Source of the DNA: Actinernus sp. WN-2022
Lineage: Eukaryota > Cnidaria > Anthozoa > Actiniaria > Actinernidae
Assembly: GCA_030867875.1 (NCBI GenBank)
Contig: JAOWCC010001634.1
Location: forward strand, 102,899,321 to 102,963,320
DNA length: 64,000 bases
Reading direction: 5' to 3'
The notes beneath the pieces are model-generated. The model made no database searches and was not told the DNA's origin. It worked only from the letters and a program-made list of their open reading frames with translations. The first letter of the stretch is position 1. Every line of letters starts with the position of its first letter. Of this stretch, positions 41,382 through 52,860 are shown piece by piece. The position numbers were made by a program, and so were the translations under genes.

Positions 41382-43565
41382 TCACTTCATGCAAAGCACC
41401 CGATTTGTTCCGTCCTCTGTCATCATAATCGTGCCATCTGCAAGCACTGCTACGTACAAGGATTTACCGAAGTCCTCAAAAGAATTCCCAACAAAATGGC
41501 CGTCCAGTGTGAACTTCTGAATACGATTATTACCGTAATCACATACAAGTACGTTACCATCACTGTCCACAGCAAGACCGTATGGTGTATTGAGCTCACC
41601 ATCTTCACTTCCTTCTCTTCCTATTACGGATCTCCAGGTCGGTGTGTCACCTTGCTGGTCAAACACTTGAATCATATGATTCGTGTGGTCAGATACAATG
41701 AAAAGGTCACCATAAGCTATAGTGCTGGCTGGACTCATTCCCTCTAGCCCCTCCAAACTAAACTGAAACTGATAAGTTCCGTCTCTTGTAAACACTTGAA
41801 CGCGGTGGTTGTTATAATCACTGACTATAATACGTCTTTGTTCGTCTACATGTACTCCCGTTGGAGAATTAAACTCCCCATTTCTCTGACCTTTTCTCCC
41901 AAAGCACTTCAAGAGGCTTCCAGTTGTGCTGTCGAATATCTGTATTCTGTGATTTGAGTAATCTGCTACCACCACGTCATTATCGTTTAAGAATGCTATA
42001 CCATAAGGACCTCCGCTACCTTGATTACCAAACTTTGCCAGTAACATACCCTCCATATTGAATACAGCTATACAGTTGGACACGAAATCAGTGATAGCAA
42101 TCTTGCTATTGCCTTCATTAACTGCAATACCAAAAGGACATGTGAGGCGTTTTGTTATCCCTTTCATCTCAAACTCTTTAGTAATCTTCAGCCGTTGTGG
42201 TTTAACATCCAACCCAAGCGGGCTGTTGGGCACATGCATTCGATTAATCCTCATATCAGCTGTGAATTGTCCCGGTACCTTGGGGATGAATTCCACTTCA
42301 TATTTCTCTCCAATCCTTTCCGATACTTGTAGCAGTTTCACGTCATCTTTAGGGCTGATGTGCACCTCTACAACATCGCCAGGGTCGTTGTTTGGTTCTC
42401 CCGCATAGTCTTTAGTAAACACGCTCAGTTTAACATTAGAGAGTGCTTCTAACTTCAGTGATTCCACCTGTACGGTACTCTTTACTGGGTCTGTAAGCTG
42501 TGTTTTTATCAAAGAACCGATACCTACTTCTCGCAAATTACTAGGAACAAACATAATGTTTGAGTAGACCTCAGCAAAATCTTTCTGTAAGACAATAAGT
42601 TCCTCGCATCTATTATCTACTGAGTCTTTAGTGGTCATTATGAGATGTGCTGAGCCATATTCAAGAAGCTTGGAAACGTGCTCACTGGCACTGCGAGTTT
42701 CACGAATTAACGACTCTTGCTTCGATTTCTTTCCAACTATTATTTTGAACCCTTCATCTATCTGTTTCACCAAATCCCTCTTGTTTTGTTCAATAAAGGC
42801 GATCAGTTCCTCGGCTGCTTTTATAACAATTGCTTTCGTTTCTTCGGCGCAGGCTTTTACCTTGGAAACAGTCTCTTCTAAAACTTTAAGGCTGGTCTGT
42901 TCTTCTGCTTCTTTCATCTTCAATTTTTTAAGTTTCTCTTTCAAAAGCAACGTCTGTTGTCCGGCTCCAAGTTCTATATCTAGAAGGTTATGTCCAAGTT
43001 GATGATCCTGTAGAATACAATTCTGGCATACACAGCTCTCACATGTGTTACAGTAGAATTTTAAGAGTTCTTCCGTGTGTCGCTGCTTACCACAGAAAGA
43101 TTGTCGACGAAGCAGGAGATTATAATCTCCAGCTTGAAGATCTACTAGGCATAGAACTCTATGCCCATCTCTAAATACGTTGTGACCATTCAAGCATTGC
43201 TCACAAAGATAATGAGCACAGTTCAAGCAGTGTGATGTTGATGGCTTTTGTTTCTTGCAAACTGAACAGTTTACTACAGAGCTGGCTTCAGTAGATGTTG
43301 TGATGGACAGGACTTCAAGAACACGCGAGTGAAAGCTGCTTGATTCTAGAGAATCGAAGTCGCTAGACTGTGATAGATCGATGTTCACCTGGCACGAAGG
43401 ACAATTGAATGCTTTCCCTTCTTCTCTCAGCTCAGCGTGTGAAGCCAGACAACTCTTGCAAAATGTGTGGAAGCATTTGAGAATCTTTGGTTCCTTCATG
43501 GTCTCATTACACAACAAGCAGTTGGTTAGTTGTCTGAGGTGATCCAGTACCGACTCCCGATCCAT
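41382..43565 (-). CDS. TRIM2/3/71-like RING-B-box-filamin-NHL protein, 727 aa, intact and intronless
   Basis: The first ATG (43565, MDRESVLDHL) starts directly before the RING; upstream codons in frame have no ATG. The RING is C3HC4: C16, C19, C31, H33, C36, C39, C55, C58. Two B-boxes follow (CSVC...CLNC...CEQC and CGKQRH...CNTC...CQNC...DHQLGH), then a Lys/Glu-rich coiled coil, a filamin/ABP280 repeat (SVFTKDYAGEP to SPLGLDV) and six NHL repeats. The NHL repeats carry the usual P-x-G-h-A-V and D-x-x-N-x-R-I-Q-x-F pattern (GPYGIAFLN, ADYSNHRIQIFD, CDYGNNRIQKF). Family members are ubiquitin ligases and RNA-binding regulators. All zinc ligands are present and the frame is open end to end, so it is probably functional. 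No intron is needed, which fits retrocopy-style expansion. Exact orthology is not decided. Confidence 0.9.
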   Translation of the reverse strand: MDRESVLDHLRQLTNCLLCNETMKEPKILKCFHTFCKSCLASHAELREEGKAFNCPSCQVNIDLSQSSDFDSLESSSFHSRVLEVLSITTSTEASSVVNCSVCKKQKPSTSHCLNCAHYLCEQCLNGHNVFRDGHRVLCLVDLQAGDYNLLLRRQSFCGKQRHTEELLKFYCNTCESCVCQNCILQDHQLGHNLLDIELGAGQQTLLLKEKLKKLKMKEAEEQTSLKVLEETVSKVKACAEETKAIVIKAAEELIAFIEQNKRDLVKQIDEGFKIIVGKKSKQESLIRETRSASEHVSKLLEYGSAHLIMTTKDSVDNRCEELIVLQKDFAEVYSNIMFVPSNLREVGIGSLIKTQLTDPVKSTVQVESLKLEALSNVKLSVFTKDYAGEPNNDPGDVVEVHISPKDDVKLLQVSERIGEKYEVEFIPKVPGQFTADMRINRMHVPNSPLGLDVKPQRLKITKEFEMKGITKRLTCPFGIAVNEGNSKIAITDFVSNCIAVFNMEGMLLAKFGNQGSGGPYGIAFLNDNDVVVADYSNHRIQIFDSTTGSLLKCFGRKGQRNGEFNSPTGVHVDEQRRIIVSDYNNHRVQVFTRDGTYQFQFSLEGLEGMSPASTIAYGDLFIVSDHTNHMIQVFDQQGDTPTWRSVIGREGSEDGELNTPYGLAVDSDGNVLVCDYGNNRIQKFTLDGHFVGNSFEDFGKSLYVAVLADGTIMMTEDGTNRVLCMK

Positions 43566-43803
43566 TTTAGCCGGTAAGACTTGAATAGCGAAGATTGGAA
43601 TCAAAATATGACGAATTTATACCGATTGCTTAATGTCAACGATTGCCGGATGTTGATTGATTGATGTCATTGTTAGCGTAAGCCAGTTAGGAGTCGTTCT
43701 GGTTGACCTTTTAGTTAATTCATAGAATGACCACAGGTAGCCCTACAAGAGAATGTACGACATTTTCACTATTATATCGCTGTTCATAATGCTAATGCCC
43801 TTA

Positions 43804-44181
43804 GGCCATCCCTTTTTTATTTTCCGTTTCTCATCGTCCGACCGACCCATTTTTGTGGCTTTTTGTAGAAATAAAAAAAAAATTGGGGGGAGGGGTGGGG
43901 GTGAAGAAACCCTAGAGCAGATCTTGGAAGCTCATGCTCGAGGGTAGGTTACACAATAGTTTCGGCGGTGCATTTGTAATTCCATGTTTGTAGCGTATAC
44001 GGACGACGACATCGATGGTTTCGTCGTCCATGTTGGTTTGTAACCTCGCCTGTGCAACCGCGCCTTATTAGTTCCAGTCTCTCCGCGTATTTTTTATTAC
44101 AATTTTTTTTCTCACCCGACCGACCGACCCAATTTTTGAAAACCCCACCGATGAGAAACGAAAAAAAAAAAAGGGATGGCC
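43804..44181. mobile_element. PIF/Harbinger-like MITE, 378 bp
   Basis: Termini GGCCATCCC and GGGATGGCC are flanked by TTA on both sides (43801-43803 and 44182-44184). The inverted ends extend about 35 bp, through a T-tract to TTTCTCATCG. A TTA target and GG termini are the Harbinger pattern. The interior has no coding capacity. Confidence 0.75.
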
Positions 44182-44184
44182 TTA

Positions 44185-44496
44185 AATCTAATAAAATATT
44201 CCGCTTTCCCTTGTAGTGATTAGATTTAAGAGCGACCGTCTGTTAATATCGCCCGAGGTGTGTAGGATAAGAAAAAATGAAATTCCTGTAACTTTCTCAT
44301 TATAATGATCTAGGTGAGTGATAAATATTACCTTTAGTTGAATCGGACGTTTTCCTATCGTTTATTTATTTTGGTTACGAATTAAATATTTTAGCGTTTT
44401 TTAATAATTTTGTAAATTTTTACCCATTTTTAATTTGGTAAAATTGGCCAAATTGATAAAGAACAAGAGGCCCTGAGTGGCCTTAACTCGGGCCAT
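44185..44496. other. No gene recognised
   Basis: AT-rich gap between two MITEs. Confidence 0.5.
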
Positions 44497-44905
44497 CTAT
44501 AGGCGAATCCTTGCTGACGTCATTGTTTACATTTTTGCCTCATTAGCATAAATTAAACTTCAAGCTACAAACAAACAGACTATATCAGTTGAAAGATAAT
44601 TTTAAACTGAGTAACCACCGAAAATTTGAGATTGATATGTTACATATTTACGGAGAAATTGACTTTTCAAAACTATAAAATGGGCTGGGGGGCAAGAGTT
44701 GCTGACAGCCAACATTCATTGTAAATTTTGAGCTTTTTAAACGCTCATTCCTTAAAATATATTTATCATATCACTCTCAAATTTTCGGTGATTATCAAGT
44801 GTGACAATCTCTTTCGATTTATGTACTCTGTTTGTTTGTATGTACGTCGCTTGAAGTTTGATGTATGCTAATGAGGAAAAAACGTAAACAAGGATTCGCC
44901 TATAG
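44497..44905. mobile_element. Palindromic TA-flanked MITE, about 408 bp
   Basis: Inverted ends TAGGCGAATCCTTG and CAAGGATTCGCCTA, each bordered by TA, continue as imperfect arms. Matching inner blocks include CTCATTAGCATA against TATGCTAATGAG, and CCGAAAATTTGAGA against its complement. Nearly the whole element could fold on itself. No coding capacity. Confidence 0.75.
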
Positions 44906-46831
44906 CATGTACTGCATGGAGTGCTAGCATAATTTTGTGTCAACATGGTTTGTGCTAGAGTAGCCAGAGAATTGGTTCTCTACTGATGCTCTTGTCTGTC
45001 AAATGTCAATGTGCAAGTGCCCCACGTATTCCGGGGGGGTTAGGTTAGGGTATGCCTGGGGGTGGGGGGTGGGGGGCAGGGGGGTTGGCGTTGGAAATGA
45101 TAGAGCCATAATACACACACAACACACACATACATACATGCTGTGCATGTACATTTCAGCCACAATTTCCCTTAATTCTGTAGTTTAATATTACTTTCTT
45201 TTCAATATTATTGTTCCTTGAGGGTTGTTAGAATTACAAAAAAAACTTGGTATGGGTGTTGTTGATTGAAGTGAAATTTGAGTAGTCTGCACGATATTGA
45301 GTCACTCAAATTTGATGCATTGTAATTATATCAGGTGCAGTACAACTATGAGAACTGAATCAAGCAATTTAGAACAACAAATTCCACATAATGTGGCTAT
45401 TCATTGTGAATAGTTAGGTAATGTCATTCTACATGTGAAATAAAGTCATCTATTTGTAATTCTCAATTATTAACAAACCAGTGGAGACGGCTGACATTCA
45501 GGCTAAATTCTCAATACAATATTTTCGATTGAGGTCGTAACCTACAGACCACCATTTTCTAGTATTAGTGAGCTGCCACTGTGCTAGTGCTCATTTTCTA
45601 CATCTTGAAGGAGACTGAAACTTATAATGGCAGGCCACAAATAAACATGCAATGTCCACTCCTTTTATATCATTGGGGTCGCAGCAAGATTAATTTTCAT
45701 TCCCAAATAATTCGTAAAAGTACTCGTACTCCTGATCATGACCGAGTGAAAGTGACGATGCTGACGCCAAGAACTGAGGAACAACAACGACAATTACATT
45801 TATTTTCTCATAAGATGATGGAAATGTTTACGAGTAATAAGGCATAATAAGAAATACGACGATGAGAAGGTAGGTCCTTAAGGTAACCTTAGGGTTATCT
45901 TAAGCCAGGACCAGCTCAGATGGAAAACACTGAAACAAGATCTAGCTTGCATGGATATATTATGGTACCAAGAAAGGGGAAGGGAAAGAAAGAGTGCCAC
46001 TTGCATGTAAGTATACTCTCAGTTCTGGACCAAATTTAGTTATGTTATGTTATGTTATAAACTTGCAATAATGATAAATACACTACTCTATACATAATAT
46101 CATTATGTCAGTTCTAAAAAAAAAAACATTAAACACACTGTAGAATGCCTAAACCAAGAGATAATAATCAAATACATAGCGCTACAGGCCAGATGTAAAT
46201 AGACCCGGGAAATAGAACAACAATTAATAACACGCCACAGATAAATATGCGATTTCCACATCAAAGTCATTTATCGTTCGTTTGAAAAAATCTTCATTTC
46301 GGACTACTTACTCAGTTTATACTCACTCACTGCATGCTGGATTTTCGTACATTTAAATACATGTGCATGGGGGGCGAAACGACTGTAATTCTTTTAAAAG
46401 GCCCCTGTCAGTCAGAGAACTGAGAAATCGGGTCATTTCTACTACACTTTCGGTTAATAACAATAAATAAAAACACAACGACAGATTAGCGGCTTCTTAT
46501 ATTTACAAGCTGCTGTCTTTATAGCCTCAGTCACGAGTGTATCTTAAAGCATGTCGCATAATATGTGATAAATTCCCGTCCAAAGCCCGTGAAACACCTC
46601 TCAGCTTTAGAAAAGACAAAAATATTGGTATTGCACTTGAAGAAACCTTTGGTTTACACCAAAAAACAGCTGATATTAAAGTGCCACTACGACGAAAATT
46701 TACCATTTCGATTTGCCACTTTTTCAGTGTCTATAAGTCAATCAGTATTAGAAATATCCGAAATAGTAAAAAATATTCCCAAATGGGCATCTTAAACCAC
46801 ACATTTTAGGAGAGTTTACCGGTAAAATCCT
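44906..46831. other. No gene recognised; low-complexity and a half hairpin repeat
   Basis: A G-rich run (45031-45085) and a CA-rich microsatellite (45115-45140) are present. A half copy of the AGCCTGAATTTCAG repeat lies at about 45484-45505. Two diverged blocks (about 45625 and 46225) share CACAAATAAACATGC-like sequence. Short open frames have no motif. Confidence 0.45.
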
Positions 46832-47130
46832 GTCCGCCATTGCTGGAAGCCGTGCCCTTTGTTCAGCTTTAAACAAAGGTTTATTCACCGGAAGTGATGT
46901 CATACACTTAACACGACAACCTCGTGGCGCGAAATAGCGTGCATAAAAAAGTAGCCAACCTCGCAAAGATAAATATAACTTTCTTCTTATGTACGTTAAG
47001 ACGTTTTTAGTAGAAATATGCCTCCAGGCGTTGTGTTCTGCAGGCGAGCGTTAAGTGTATGACATCATTTCCGGTGAATAAACCTTTGTTTAAAGCTGAA
47101 CAAAGGGCACGGCTTCCAGTAATGGCGGAC
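46832..47130. repeat. Inverted repeat, 80-bp arms around a 139-bp spacer
   Basis: 46832-46911 and 47051-47130 are near-perfect complements (for example GGAAGCCGTGCCCTTTG against its complement). Weaker pairing reaches outward: GTGCCACTACGA near 46681 against TCGTAGGGGCAC near 47266. It is probably a foldback-type element; no target duplication was fixed. Confidence 0.75.
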
Positions 47131-47812
47131 GTGTAGATTCAATATTCGGAGCTAAAAAAATAAGACTTCCTGTCGTTGTATCGAAAAACAATTTGAACTG
47201 GTAATAATATATGAACTCTACTTTATGAATATGCAAAAACATTGATATGTCAAAATTTGATCGTAGGGGCACTCTAAAGGTTTTGCTAAGTCAAAACTCC
47301 CACTCGCCGCCATCTTGAAAAACCTGGAAATGTTGTCCACTGTTCACGTGACCAGCACAGTGGAATCTGATTGGTACGGTGGCGAAAATAACTTCCAAAG
47401 AAGGTGCTATCTGATTGGTTAACGGCGAAAAAGTTCGACGTTGGAAAAAAAAAGAAAAACATTTGCGATTTAAGACTCGTGCCGGCCAAAGGCCTGGCCC
47501 AAGTAAAAAGGCTTGCTCAGACTTGTCCGAAACCTAGATGTTCATTGCTCACTCTCTCCTCCCCCTTCATTAACTCATTAATTATTCATTGCGCACTGTT
47601 ATTACTCATTAATTATTCATTATCCTCACTATCTGCGCCCTATTTGCGCCTTTTGGGAGGATCAATAGCTCATTGCGCACTATTAATTACTCTTAATTGT
47701 TAATTGCTTAATATTTTTACTCATTAAGTATTCATTATCTTCACCATCCTCACTAAAAATTAGTAAAACCTCACATTCCATCCCTATAATACTATAATAA
47801 TAATAATAATTC
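47131..47812. other. No gene recognised; AT-rich, CATTAATTATT-type repeats
   Basis: Repeated CTCATTAATTATTCAT-like motifs occur at 47565-47740. A TAATAATAATAAT tract leads into the tandem array. Confidence 0.5.
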
Positions 47813-48169
47813 CTAACGATAATCATAGAAATAATACAATCATTAAATAATTAATTAATTAATTAATTAATTAATTAATTAATCAAATAAATAATTAATG
47901 TTCGGTATCTAGCGCCTAGTTGACGGCATAAAAAACAGCCTATCTTATGTAATTTCACTCAACTAGATGAAATTTTTGCGTACTAATTCGCGCAAATGAA
48001 GTTCAGGGGGTAGGCATTTATAGATTGTGCTCAAAAATTTCGAAAAAGTTGCTCAAAAAAAGGTTAAAAGTTGCTCAAAATGTTGCCCAAAAAGGAGAAA
48101 AGTTGCTTCAATAATTCAAAAAGTTGCTTTACAATATAAATACGAAGTCCAAGGACTACGGCAAAGCTG

Positions 48170-49345
48170 ACACAACGTAGGATTTATATTGAATATTACA
48201 ATATTTCGGCTGGCCAAACCAGCCTTCTTCAGGTACTAGATGTTACAAGTGAAGAGCTCTAAGGTAAGAAGATCTATAAATGTGGTAAATTTCGCAATAG
48301 AAATTGCAGAAACGGGAAGTGACGTAAACCAAAACTTGAAGTAGCAAAATAGTATAAGAGATAAGCACTATGTTTCATCACGTATATTCATACCATATGG
48401 TTCTAGAGTTTTAGCTTTATCTATAAGGTGCGCTTCTCTGGCTTTACGTATTGAGTCTCTTGAGGAGTATATTATTTCTAGGGGGATAAGTTGCATGTCG
48501 GTGTAAGAGTGGTTAGGTCTAGAAAGAAAATGTTCAGATACAGTAGTTAAGGTTTAGATTTAATGTTAGGCTTGTCTACTGTCCGTCTGTGTTCATTAAA
48601 TCTGTCTTTGAGGCGTCGCTTAGTTTCACCTATGTATTGCAAATGGCAACGATTACATTGTATCATGTATATGAGGTTTTTAGTATTACAGGTTATGTGT
48701 GAATTAATAAAGCGAGACTCGCCAGTGGAATGAAATGTGTATTGATTGAGGCCGTTAGTAATGTAGGGACAAGTTGCACAATCTTGCATGTCCGCAGCGA
48801 AAGGAGCCTGGCGGAGCTTTAGATTGATTAGATGTGTTACGTGGTAGTTGTGATTTGACCAAAAGGTCACGAAGGTTAGAGCTACGTCGATATGCAACTA
48901 GAGGCAATTGCTTAAAGACGTCTTTGCAGCGATTGGAAGAAAATAGTATATTAGTGTGCTTGCGTACGATATTAGAGATGTGGGGAAGTGCTGGGTTATA
49001 TGTAATAACAAAAGGTATACGGTGGATAGAGTTTTGTGAGTTAGTAGTTTGTAGAGCGTCGTTGCGAGGAATGTTAGCAGCGCGTTCTATTTGTTTATTA
49101 AGGAATGTGCGGTTATAACCTCGTTTGTAAAGATATGTTATTAATTCATTAGTACGTCGGTAGAACAGATGCGTCGGAGACGAAGAGCTAAACTGAAAGG
49201 AATGGCTCTTTTAGTGTGAAGGGGACGACAGGATGATTTAAGGAGGTGTTGATGTTTATCTGTAGGTTTAGTATATAAATCAGTCTCAATGTAGTTGTTA
49301 TGTAGTTGTTATGTATTGATACGTCGAGAAATGGAACGTGAGTGA
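48170..49345 (-). mobile_element. 5'-truncated Penelope-like element
   Basis: On the minus strand the RT C-terminal part (VPFLDVSIHN) near 49330 is followed by a frame-broken region. Then comes the GIY-YIG endonuclease (LIYMIQCNRC, QYIGETKRRLKDR, FNEHRR; 48547-48700) with upstream Cys pairs, and a hammerhead-like motif at 48204-48232. It is inserted in unit 1 of the tandem array. Confidence 0.8.
48204..48232 (-). ncRNA. Hammerhead-ribozyme-like motif of the PLE
   Basis: The minus strand reads CTGAAGA (48226-48232), one extra A, stem GGCTGG / CCAGCC, then GAAA (48204-48207) and TATTGTA. A short possible stem I is TAC with GTA. It has the same layout as the copies at 54717 and 63774. Confidence 0.6.
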
Positions 49346-49439
49346 ACGTTTTGGCCGCAAAGCATGCTGGGACAGTGTCATTTGCTATTTCCGAGTCCAG
49401 AACTGGATTAAATAACGTTGCAGCGTTAAAATCATAGTT

Positions 49440-49930
49440 TTGGTAGTAAACACGACGAACACAACATATTGCTTGCAAATGTGGGGTAAGAAATGCGAAC
49501 CTTGCAAAACTGAGGGGGGAGGGTTGGAAAATCCTATGCCTTTCCTGTTAATAACGGTGCCCTCCCCATTAGAAATGGCTTGAATGAAGTTGCAGCGCTA
49601 AAATCATAGTTTTGGTAGTAAACACGACGAACACAACATATTGGTTGCAAATTTGGGGTAAGAAATGCGAACCTTGCAAAACTGAGGGGGGAGGGGTGGA
49701 AAATCCTATGCCTTTCCTGTTAATAATGGAACCCTCCCCCATTAGAAGTGGCTAGAATGAAGTTGCAGCGCTAAAATCATAGTGTTGGTAGTAAACACGA
49801 CGAACACAACATATTGGTTGCAAATGTGGGGTAAGAAATGCGAACCTTGCAAAACTGAGGGGGGAGGGGTGGAAAATCTCCAGCCTTTCCTGTTAATACA
49901 TGTCGAAGTGGCTAGAATGAGGTTGCAGCT
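49440..49930 (+). repeat. 172-bp satellite monomers, array unit 1
   Basis: Three monomers; GGGGTAAGAAATGCGAACC starts at 49483, 49655 and 49828, a period of 172-173. The same monomers occur at 52450-52860, 54000-54490 and 59268-59735. Each contains ACTGAGGGGGGAGGGG and ACACGACGAACACAACATAT. Confidence 0.85.
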
Positions 49931-50076
49931 TCAAATCACAATGGATGAAGTGATGTGGCAGAGTTAAAACCATGGTTTCTGTACTCGACGCGACAAATGC
50001 CACGCGGCATGAACTGCGGATGGCTGTCGGTTCGCGAGCTTATTATTATTATTATTATTACATTCAATGCACTTGG

Positions 50077-50384
50077 ATTTTATAAAGCTGGTCTGGCCAG
50101 CATCACTATATTTCTTGCAAAGCACTGACACGTTTAGTTCAGATTTGCTTGGTTTTTGGCTTTTCGCCACACGTAATGACGTGTGACCCGATAACCAAGC
50201 CTTTCTATGAGCTCTTACTAGATGCTTTTTAGCGCAGTCCGGGTCGGTAGTGCAGTGGCACCAAAACCCGCGTACTGTTTGCTATGCCATACTGACGAGT
50301 TCTAATAATAACGAAACAGCTGTCTATGGCTACAATCTAGTTCGAGCACTTTTCGTGTCAGGCCTAGGTAACCGTAGTGCTTTA
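50077..50384. other. No gene recognised, inserted sequence left of the LINE
   Basis: About 300 bases not present in the other array units; no motif recognised. Confidence 0.4.
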
Positions 50385-51375
50385 ACAACAACAACAAGCA
50401 AGCTTTATTACCAAGATTTAAATTAAAAGTTACAATTTGATGAGAAAAAACAGGAAGGTAAAAAGCCACTCAGAATAACTAAAAAGCTAAACAAGCTGAG
50501 TGGCTACATGAGGATTTTAAACAGAGTATGGGTTGGCAATAAAGTCTGACACACTAAATTAACACTAAATTGACAGTAATAAATATAAATAATAAATTAA
50601 GCAAAAACAACATAGACCAAAAAACAAAATGATATTTAGAGAAGGCACCAGCTTGAAACATTTAGAATTGGTGATTGAAAAACAGTCTGTATAAGGAAAG
50701 TCTAATTTATATCACATGCTTGGATGAAGGGAGATTTAATCTGTGTCTTAAACGATTTTAGAGGGAGTGTTTTAAGATGTTCGTCGATGTTATTCCATAG
50801 AAGTACTGCAGAAAAGTGGACATTGAACTTTCCATAATTAGTTCTTACTGATTTAATATAATATGATGATTTTGAAGCAAGTCTAGTGTTATATTGGTGT
50901 TTGGATGATACTGACTCAAAAAAATTGTCGAAAGCCTTGGGTAACAAATCATGATGGAACTGGTACATAAAAATTAGATTATGGAAAGAAACAAGATCAA
51001 TTAACTTGAGAATTTCAAGCTGATAAAAGAGAGGGTCCGAGTGTTTATCTGGTTTAGAAAAAGTAATGATACGCAAGGCCTTTTTCTGCTGGGTTATGAT
51101 AGGTTTTAGAGTTGATTTGTAAGTGTTACCCCACAGAAGTAGGCCATACGTAAGGAAAGGATACATTAATGAATAATACAATTGGCATAAGATCCCAATA
51201 TCAACATAATGTCTAAGCTTAGATAGGATTCCAACCCCTCTTGATGTTTTTTTACCTAATTCATGTATATGTGATTTCCAATTTAAATGCGAATCAAAAA
51301 TGAGGCCTAAGTATTTAATTTGGCTATCTTTTCTAATTGACTTACCTGAAATTAACAATTTCATGTTATGCAAAA
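50385..51375 (-). pseudogene. 5'-truncated LINE, post-RT region and 3' UTR
   Basis: The open block 50702-51373 encodes KYLGLIFDSHLNWKSHI, YPFLTYGLLLWGN and LLWNNIDEHLK, the thumb and C-terminus of a CR1/RTE-like ORF2. A 300-base 3' UTR ends in an ACAACAACAAC tract at 50385. It sits in unit 1 of the array, within the conserved right block (interrupted near 50077 and resumed near 51543). The catalytic palm is absent. Confidence 0.75.
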
Positions 51376-52290
51376 TTTTCTTTTGTGGGGGGTGGAAGAA
51401 TTTTACGTTGTATATCAGCTTTGCTGTATAGTCTTCGGACTTTTCATTCTTAATCGTTTATCTTTTGGCTGCATAGGTCCTTACTTCGGATCCAACGTAT
51501 TTTTGCAGGATTTTTGTTCACGGTATTTGCTTATGTATTTTCTATTGCTTCAAGGAGAAACTTTTTTGGCTGATGTGTATGCCACTTATTTCCACGAGAA
51601 GTGCTCCAAAATTCCAGTTGAGCCTTAGTAGGTGGAAAATAACCATACACCTACGATCACTACCATGCAAGTTGCATGGCACTACCCAACACTCGCTATG
51701 ACCTAGCTAGCGTCTAACACACCTGTTGGATTATCGTTAGCGGTTTCGACTTGTTCCTAACGATAATCATAGAAATAATACAATCATTAAATAATTAATT
51801 AATTAATTAATGTTCGGCATCTAGCGCCTAGTTGATGGCATAAAAACCAGCCTATCTTATGTAATTTCACCCAACTAGATTACATTTTTGGGTTAACGCT
51901 CGCGCAAATGAAGTTCAAGGGGGGTTAAGGCGTTTTTTCTCCGTTTTTCGTTGGCCGAGCGGGGCCTGGGTAACCGTTTAACTTTAATTCCATGGTTCTG
52001 TGTTGAACTTGAAATCTTAGAAACCGATCAGTATTGTCATGAATGACATTCCGGAGACATTTTTCTAACACAAATGGGTATACCATTTCCAGGGGGAGTG
52101 GGGTAGAGAATAATTGTAATTTATAGCTTGGACGTGTTAATGTTTGGTATGTTGCGCTATGTTAACGGGAAGTAAAACTAGCCTATCATATGTAATTTCA
52201 TCCAACTAGATTAAATTTTTGATGTAACCTTCGCGCAAATGAAGTTCAGGGTGGTAAAGCGATTTTGAAATTTTATTTTGCCTGTCATTT

Positions 52291-52312
52291 CCCCCCCCCC
52301 CCCCCCCCCCCC
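52291..52312. repeat. Homopolymer of 22 C
   Basis: The same place in unit 3 (about 53850) has only six C. Length is likely unstable. Confidence 0.9.
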
Positions 52313-52449
52313 TGAACTTTCATGTCAACCAAATGAAGAAGACCCCATGCAGTTTTCCATGGGTAACATTTTGGTGAAAACTCCATGTCTCTACGATGTT
52401 CTTTTCTACCCGTAAAAATCCATCGCCCTTTCCCATTTCGCCGCAAAGC

Positions 52450-52860
52450 ATGCTGGGACAGTTTCATTTCCTATTTCCGAGTCCAGAACTGGATGAAATA
52501 ACGTTGCAGCGTTTAAATCTTAGTTTGGGTAGTAAACACGACGAACACAACCAATTGCTTGAAAATTTGGGGTAAGAAATGCGAACCTTGCAAAACTGAG
52601 GGGGGAGGGGTGGAAAATCCTATGCCTTTCCTGTTAATAATGGAACCCTCCCCCATTAGAAGTGGCTAGAATGAAGTTGCAGCTTAAAAATAATGCTTTT
52701 GGTAGTAAACACGACGAACACAACATATTGGTTGCAAATGTGGGGTAAGAAATGCGAACCGTGCAAAACTGAGGGGGGAGGGGTGGAAAATCATATGCCT
52801 TTCCTGTTAATAATGGAACCCTCCCCCATTTAGAAGTGGCTAGAATGAGGTTGCAGCTTC
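52450..52860 (+). repeat. 172-bp satellite monomers, array unit 2
   Basis: Two full monomers and a partial one, close to those at 49440-49930. Confidence 0.8.

Noticed and set aside
48834..49118. Plus-strand frame in the PLE
   Set aside because: Antisense of the PLE protein on the minus strand.
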